Below, one piece after another: positions 57,682 through 64,000 of a stretch of DNA of 64,000 nt. The position numbers were made by a program, and so were the translations under genes. This DNA is from Saposhnikovia divaricata (Eukaryota; Streptophyta; Magnoliopsida; Apiales; Apiaceae): contig CM071595.1 of NCBI GenBank assembly GCA_036435485.1, positions 101,052,580 to 101,116,579 of the forward strand, written 5' to 3'. Below the pieces are notes generated by a model. The model worked only from the letters and a program-made list of their open reading frames with translations, was not told where the DNA came from and made no database searches. How positions within the stretch are numbered: the first letter of the stretch is position 1; each line of letters begins with the position of its first letter.

Positions 57682-60600
57682 GAAATAGTATCAGAGCGAG
57701 AGTTATATATCCCAGAGATGATGCGACGTTATAATAATAAATTCACTAAGATAATAAGAACTCTTTCCAAGTTCAACTAAAACTCTTATGGGAACTCTTA
57801 AGTATCATGATAGTAATTTAGCTCGTTATCGTATCGACTAGTAAGGTGACAGACCTTGAGGCTTACGAGCAGCAACATGATGATGCTTTATTATATGTTG
57901 GCGATCGGCTCGTAGATTCGATAGAGCACCCTACCGAGGATCGGAGGAAGTTCCAGCTAAGGAGAAGAATCCTGTTAAGGATAAGGAGTTTACCTTGAGG
58001 AAATGAGGGCTGCAGCCAGGGGAACTGTAAGAGCTAAGGTGTAGTGCTCAGAGAAGTGAGCGTAAAGAACTGAGATATTAATAAGAAAATTAAAGATGCA
58101 TATTGGATTCATAGCCGGACTGTCGGATGTAGTACCAGCAATTAAGACAGATTGGAAGGATTACTTGAGGTCTTATATTGGGATAGATAAAGATCGATAG
58201 AGGCCTTCAGATTAATGAGAAAAGAGTTAGAATGGTGCATGATTATCAAAGACATCGATATAGGACGGGAAGCAGAGTCTCCAGGAGCAGTTGAGATAGA
58301 TGCAACAAGTTCCATATCATTGATAAATGGATTGGTGTGAATATTGTCAATGGTAAGTCGCCATGTGAAGGCAGATTTCATAGGTTATAATTTATGAAGA
58401 CAAGTGAGATTGATGAGGTGGCTTGATTCAGAGAAATGTTCATTTTATAGATGGATCAGCATGGAAAGTAAAGACATTGGAAAGTAATGGCATGATTGGG
58501 TAAAGTTATATAAGGAGGCAGTAAGCGAGTCGTTTATCTCAAAACCTACAAGAGGAAAAGACCAGCGAGTCTGTGATAAACTCGTAATAAGACTACTGTC
58601 ATGGACTAAGTCTAGGTTATTTCAACTCAGAAAAAAAAAGATGAACCAGAAACGTTAGATGCATGTGATTCAAAGGAATATTAAATTCCTTCTTTTCCTT
58701 GATGGATTATAGTAGTTACCTTAAGTTTATTCCGACACCGAATCGTAAATGGATCAAGTAAGGCGATCAGTGGTTAAGATGTGATTGAGAATGTTTTTAG
58801 ATGAAACCTGAAAGAGCAAGTGTAGGCCAGGTTCTCATAGTAGGAATTCTGGCAAAATGAAGTTCAGTTATTAAGACGTGCGAGCAATAGTGAGTAGTGT
58901 TGGTTGACCCCGTCAAGGTAAGGGTAGTTCAATGGGGGAAGGCTAACCACACCAGCAATGGTGAGAAATTTCATAAATTCACAAGGTATTACCAAAGATT
59001 TGTTCAGGATTTTACAAAGATGGCAGTCCCGTAACTTGACTTATTTGTAAGACTAAAAAGTTTGAGTGGACAAGAAAATGTGAGAAAAATCTCCTTGGAG
59101 CTAAAGATGAAATTGGTGAGGACCCAGCATTGGTGTTGCCTAAAGGAAAAAGGAAGAGTGTGCGGTATATTATGATGCATCCCATACAGGTTTGGGTGGT
59201 ATCAACTATTAGGACGTATATGTATCAGGGAGATGGGGCGTGTTTCAGTTTGGAACTTTTGATTTCCTTCTATGGATGTATATATTGGTTCCTTTCCAGT
59301 GATTAGACTTCCGACGTCATGTCAATCATTCCGTTATTATAACTACTTACGATTCTACCTACCTGGATGTTCCTAGAACTATTCTTCAGGTTCCGAAATT
59401 AATCTTCTTAGTGTTACCAGTGGGCGAATAGATTGACCAAAATTTCCCTGATTCTGGAAAGAAATTCAACAAAATTTGGCAAACCTTGTCTTTTTGATTA
59501 TCAGAGGACGTGACTAAAGAGTGGAAACTGGAGCGAACCCTGTGGATGGGGTAAGGTAGCTAAGGACCAAAACGGACTGAGAAGTTCCGGGACTGACTTA
59601 AATGAAAAGGCTATTATGCGTCACGTGGGATTGATAAGAGAAGTTGAAAGGAAAGGTGACCGGAAACGGTGCCGAGAAGTCGATTGAGACTTATATGGAG
59701 TAAAATTTTGAAAGGATCAGGAAAAGTATCAGGGGATTTGGATGAACGAAGTAGGGCGATGCTCGAGTTGAGTGACTGTGCTACCCTGGTACCTAAGATT
59801 TACTGTATGAAGGAAAGCAGTGCGCAAATACAAAAGAAGAAGTTTAATAGTATGTGAGAAAAAGCATATGGATAAGCGTAACCTATCCCAGATAAATTAT
59901 ATTCGCTATAGACAAAGGATGCACCATGCCGACAATTGCTAGAAAAATAATGGTATTAGCTAACCCCTAAACTCGTATATTTTAGTTCGACCAGCTGGGG
60001 CCATGTCACAAAGGATTATTAAGTGACTAAACCAGCAATATCAGGACAAAGCGGGGCTACTTTTAACCAAGCGCCGACCGCGAGAGCTTTTGGATATAAA
60101 GTGAGGTGATGCATGTGTATATGATTGACCATATTCTGAGTAAGAATAGAAGTATGGTGATTTGAGACACATGATGTGGGGATATTATAAATACAATTGA
60201 TATATTAAGACTGAGACAGATGATCAAGCTAATTGTATAGAAATGGCCAAAGGTTGCTCAGTATGGTACAGAAATTTTGTATGAAGCTAATATCTTTGAT
60301 AGAACCAATAGGTACTAAGAGATTCACGTTGAACTCGACCAATATCTTCCAGAACATCCTTGCTACCATTACCAAATTCTGTAAGAAAGATAGATAGACA
60401 TATGTTGTCTTTAGAAGGCCATGTAGACTGGCATCCGTTTGAAAGAAGAGGTTAGCGTTAAGCTACCTATAGATTATTAAGATGAGAACGATTGGAAAGA
60501 GACCCTTATTAAGAAAATAGGATTTGATTGTCAATTAAAGGAGGTAAGTATTTCTTGAAAATCGAATTGAGGATAGAATATCCATAAATTAGGATGAACC

Positions 60601-63436
60601 TTGGAAATGCACAAAGGATGGCATTACCCTAATAAAGACATTATGAATTTGGAGGATATAAGTTGGATTGACTAAGGCAACAACAACCTTTAAGGATTTA
60701 TTTAAAGGAGTTTCGAAAAGTACATAGAGAGAACTGTTATAGGATTGATTAATGATGCTTGATATACCCTGTACCCAGAAAAGACAAGAGGAATGATAAG
60801 GATGACCTAAGAAACCTCACAAGGAAGAAGATAATATTCCGAGTTTCAAAATGAAAGTTTGGTAGGGGATGTATGACATAATGATAATAATGCCAGATGA
60901 GGCATGTGTGAAACCATGGGGAGTTATGGATTGAACCAATGAAGGTTGAGATTATCTTAAAACAAGAAAGAACTAAGAGAAGTAATATCCTAAGTATGAT
61001 TGGAAGTAGGTGTGATAAAGTTCACACTGAAAGATGGAAGCAATGACTTATGGAAAAAGATTGATATATATTTTCTCTCCTTCAGCAGAGTTTAAGGGAG
61101 AATGATTTCACCCAACAGTGATGGGAATGAGATAGAAAAATTAAAGTTGGAACAGACCCAAAAAACATTGATTGCGAGGAATTATTATTATCAGGAAAGG
61201 CCAATGAGGTGGCCGACACTTTATGTATAAAGGAGTAATTATGAATGCTTAGACCAAAGAGACAGAATGATATCGAGGAGAACCTTGAAGGTCATAATGT
61301 GATGAAGGATTTACATTCCTTCTGATGATTGTGCAAGAAACAACCATAAGAATAGTTTAGGTAAACATTCGATTCCCGATGTCGTCCTAAGCATATTACA
61401 TACCTTAGAAGGTCCTAATTGAGGTAAACTAGGACCATGATACGAAATTGATTTAAGGTTAGCTATTAAAGCGCTACATAAATGACAAACGATGGTGATT
61501 CAACAAAGGGCTACATTAATGTAGTGGTGATTCTTCTAAGAAATGCGATGACAACGCAAAGATAAAGATAGTGCTGCTATTGATAAGCTAAATGGCATGT
61601 TGATGAATGACAAGCAAGTTTATGTTGGTGTATTTTTGCGCAAACAAGATAGAGAATATGAGGTTGGAGATTCATAATGCTAAGAGGCAGGTTTGGTAGG
61701 AATAGATTATATTAGGTCTAAGTTAGAGAAATCGGCAAGATTTATTTCGGAGTGTATAAATTGGAATTATATGATGCTTGAAATAAATGAGAATGCTATG
61801 AGGGCTCATAAGGAGATTATAGTTGAAATAAAAAAAACAAGACGGTTGATATAAAGGAAATAGAGTTGAGGGTCAATAAGGGAGTTGGATATGCGGACTC
61901 CTGAGAAACCCCAGCAATGAAGCTAGAAAAGTTGAAATTGAAAGCATAAATGGCATAAAGATCAACTCCTGTTAAGTTTGGAAAATTCGAGGAAATTTGG
62001 AATAGATCGGTTGAGTAATAAGGAGACTCATGGATCGAGAAAGTGAAGATCTAGATGGTTGAACAAAGGAAAGTTTAACCCCACAAATGTGACATCATTG
62101 AATAAAGGTGACGGGTGTCTCGATAATGAGATGACGGTGGAGTTAAATAACAGAAGTGAATGGGAATCAGATAATGAGAAGGAAAGAAAAGATTGGAAAG
62201 TAATTATGGAATATGAAACAGAGAATGTTATGAATAGATTGATGAAGGGGTCTTCTAACGAGCTCTCGGGGTGACAATCTGATAGTGTTAGTATTGTGAA
62301 TATGAAAGAGCTAGTAGTGTGGCGTGGAATGCCAGTAACAATGATGTCAAGCGAGAAATCCAAGATCTAACCCGAAAGGGTCGAAGGATTTTCCAAAAGT
62401 GAGTAATGCTAAGATCGAACGAGAGAATGGGTCCATGGGAGGATGGACAGAGCAACGAGGATATGTAGACACATGAGATTACGAAAGTAGTATTTGATAC
62501 AATCACGATTATTTTTCTTCTTTAATGAACCTCTATAGTTCAGAGGTAAATTCTAAGTATGATATTTTTGCAATCATGAAACTTTCTATATTTATTTGAA
62601 ATTCTTTTCTTTTCTTCTCTCTTATTCATCTTCTTTTTGAATTGAGAAGAACAACCCTTTAAGGAGGGGAGGTACTACTACGTGACTATCTGTCTGTGTG
62701 ATAGAAGTCTAGGTGGAATACCATAACTTGTTTAATTGCCTGTCAAGTACTAAAGGCTGGCCACCTTCTGTACTAACTATGCAATATGACAAATGTTCAT
62801 TGATCATAGTGATCTCTCAATAAATTCTTCTATTTATATATATTGATCGAGATTGCGAAGATTAATCGGTCAGGAAATGCATATTACGAGTGAGGTTATC
62901 TCCGAATTCGCAGCGCGATAGTGATACCAAAGTCACTGCAGATACCAATAAGGTTAATAATATATGATTAGGTAAGGGTATAACCCGGATAGTGTGTTGT
63001 ACGAAAAGTAGCAAAGTTGACAAAAAAGGATAAGAGGAGTATTGTAGCACTGGTGAGATGTGCTGTAAAAGGATTGGAATGATTACGGATGGATTGGGGA
63101 ACTAGCTTACGAACTAGCATTACCCCCAAATCTGCAACAAGGGCACAATGTGTCTTATGTTGCGATGTTGAGAAAATACAATCTGGACGCTAAGTATATA
63201 GTAGAACACGAGCATGTAGACATGCAACTAAATCTAACCTATGTGGAGCAGCCTGTGAAAACCATAGATCGAAAAGGACAAGCGCTCCGAAACAAGGTCA
63301 TCAAGCTAGTCAAAGTTTTGTGGCAGAACCACAATGTGGAAGAGTCAACTTGGGAATTGGAAAGCGCGATGTTGAAAAAGTACCCCATTTGTTCTCAGAC
63401 TGATTCCGGGATGGAATCCTTTTAAAGAGGGGAGAC
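57682..63436 (+). mobile_element. Decayed Tekay/Del-like Ty3/gypsy chromovirus, internal region
   Basis: Almost every open frame is short because of dense stops and indels. Recognisable pieces, read in shifting frames: the end of reverse transcriptase running into RNase H at about 58960-59215 (a YYQRF-like segment, then FEWT-like and a DASHTG-like catalytic stretch), and the integrase C-terminus with chromodomain at 63081-63425. A purine tract (aaagaggggaga, 63424-63435) precedes the 3' LTR. Gag and integrase core positions could not be assigned by eye. The element is dead. Its internal length (about 5.8 kb) is longer than typical for this lineage, which suggests nested or unrelated inserts between 59.3 and 62.9 kb. 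Confidence 0.65.
63081..63425 (+). pseudogene. Integrase C-terminus plus chromodomain of the chromovirus
   Basis: This 115-codon open stretch contains ELAYELALPPNLQQGHNVSY, then VAMLRKY, LTYVEQPVKTIDRK and VKVLWQNHNVEESTWELE. The order is that of the integrase GPY-type tail followed by a Tekay/Del chromodomain, with its conserved W-E-L-E end. Chromodomains guide insertion to heterochromatin. It is the only well preserved coding piece of the element, ending at a stop just before the polypurine tract. There is no separate start codon, since it is part of a polyprotein. Confidence 0.8.
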
Positions 63437-64000
63437 TGTAAGAACCCAGATTTTTGGTAGGAATTAAAACTTTTATTATGTACTAATGTAGAAATGAATA
63501 GTGGTTATGACTACGATGAAGCAATGGTTCTAATGAACCGATATGGAACGAATATGGATTCCAATGTTTATATGTCTTGAAGAATGCTATTGGTTGACAA
63601 CTTAGATTAGAATAATCTTTCTTTTAGGAAAATAAGATTTGGTGATTCCAAATAGGAGAGTTATTCTCATGTCATCCAAATCGATATCTGTTATTAGTCC
63701 AGTGGTTCCGTGAAAGGGTTAAGGAACGCTCGAAAAAGGACAACGACATTTTTACAATATATAAGGATTAAAAGAGAATAAGTGATGAATAGTTTTTTTG
63801 GTGGAAAATGAGAATATTATTAGACGACGCTATATAGAAGTATTCAGAGCGGATTTTTGAGTTCGTATTCATAATCTAGGGGTAATATAAGTGTATGTAA
63901 ACGATATCAGATTCAGAAAAATAGCACTTTTATTTTCTCCGAGATTTCCCTGGACACTGAATGACTTAAGGATTTATTAAAAAGGATTTAAGGAATTTAA
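63437..64000 (+). repeat. 3' LTR of the chromovirus (runs off the window)
   Basis: It starts TGTAAGAACCCAGATTTTTGG right after the polypurine tract. The right end is beyond the window. Confidence 0.75.

Noticed and set aside
62028..62363. 111-codon minus-strand ORF in the chromovirus
   Set aside because: It is antisense to the element, Ser/Phe/Leu-rich because of the purine-rich plus strand, with no domain.

Overview
The window is nuclear DNA of a flowering plant, probably a eudicot. The signs are AT-rich intergenic DNA, spliced genes with GT/AG introns, a plant-type ARID plus HSP20-like protein, plant AHL (AT-hook/PPC) genes, tRNA-derived SINEs, Stowaway, Mutator-like and hAT MITEs, Helitron ends, and Ty1/copia and Ty3/gypsy LTR elements. 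I cannot name the species. All intron, homology and element-boundary calls were made by eye.

Layout. 1-3950: repeats only, including a three-copy diverged tandem repeat and a short inverted-repeat insertion. 3950-4200: an exon-like fragment of an EBP2 (rRNA processing) gene. 4430-9713: a decayed Ty1/copia element bounded by LTRs and a perfect 5-bp target duplication. 9714-16150: gene-poor DNA with a possible solo LTR and a well-defined hAT-type foldback element. 16200-25006: the one clearly intact gene, a 14-exon ARID/HSP20-like chromatin protein on the plus strand (501 aa predicted, 13 coding exons).

25400-52890: a segmental triplication. The ancestral block read ARID gene (+), then a short F-box ORF (+), then a degenerate repeat array, then an intronless AHL gene (-). 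Duplicon A (25407-34654) carries a wrecked F-box and a truncated AHL. Duplicon B (36550-43560) carries the best F-box ORF and an intact-looking 271-aa AHL. Duplicon C (44053-52888) begins inside a copied piece of the ARID gene (exons 9-12) and carries a frameshifted F-box and an intact-looking 260-aa AHL. A MULE transposase remnant lies between A and B. Insertions present in one duplicon and absent from another (MULE-MITE, hAT, TRIM, SINE, Helitron, Stowaway) provide empty-site controls and a relative order: C separated first, then A and B.

52890-64000: retrotransposons. A Ty3/gypsy element of the tRNA-Asp-primed type retains its 5' LTR, PBS and a broken gag-protease. At about 57290 it abuts a heavily mutated Tekay/Del-like chromovirus that ends in a chromodomain, a polypurine tract and a 3' LTR leaving the window.

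Function. The ARID protein and the AHL proteins are both expected to be nuclear AT-rich DNA binders acting on chromatin. Their adjacency probably reflects tandem duplication rather than a pathway. I see no operon-like or defence system here. The most informative structure is the triplicated ARID/F-box/AHL block and its insertion record.
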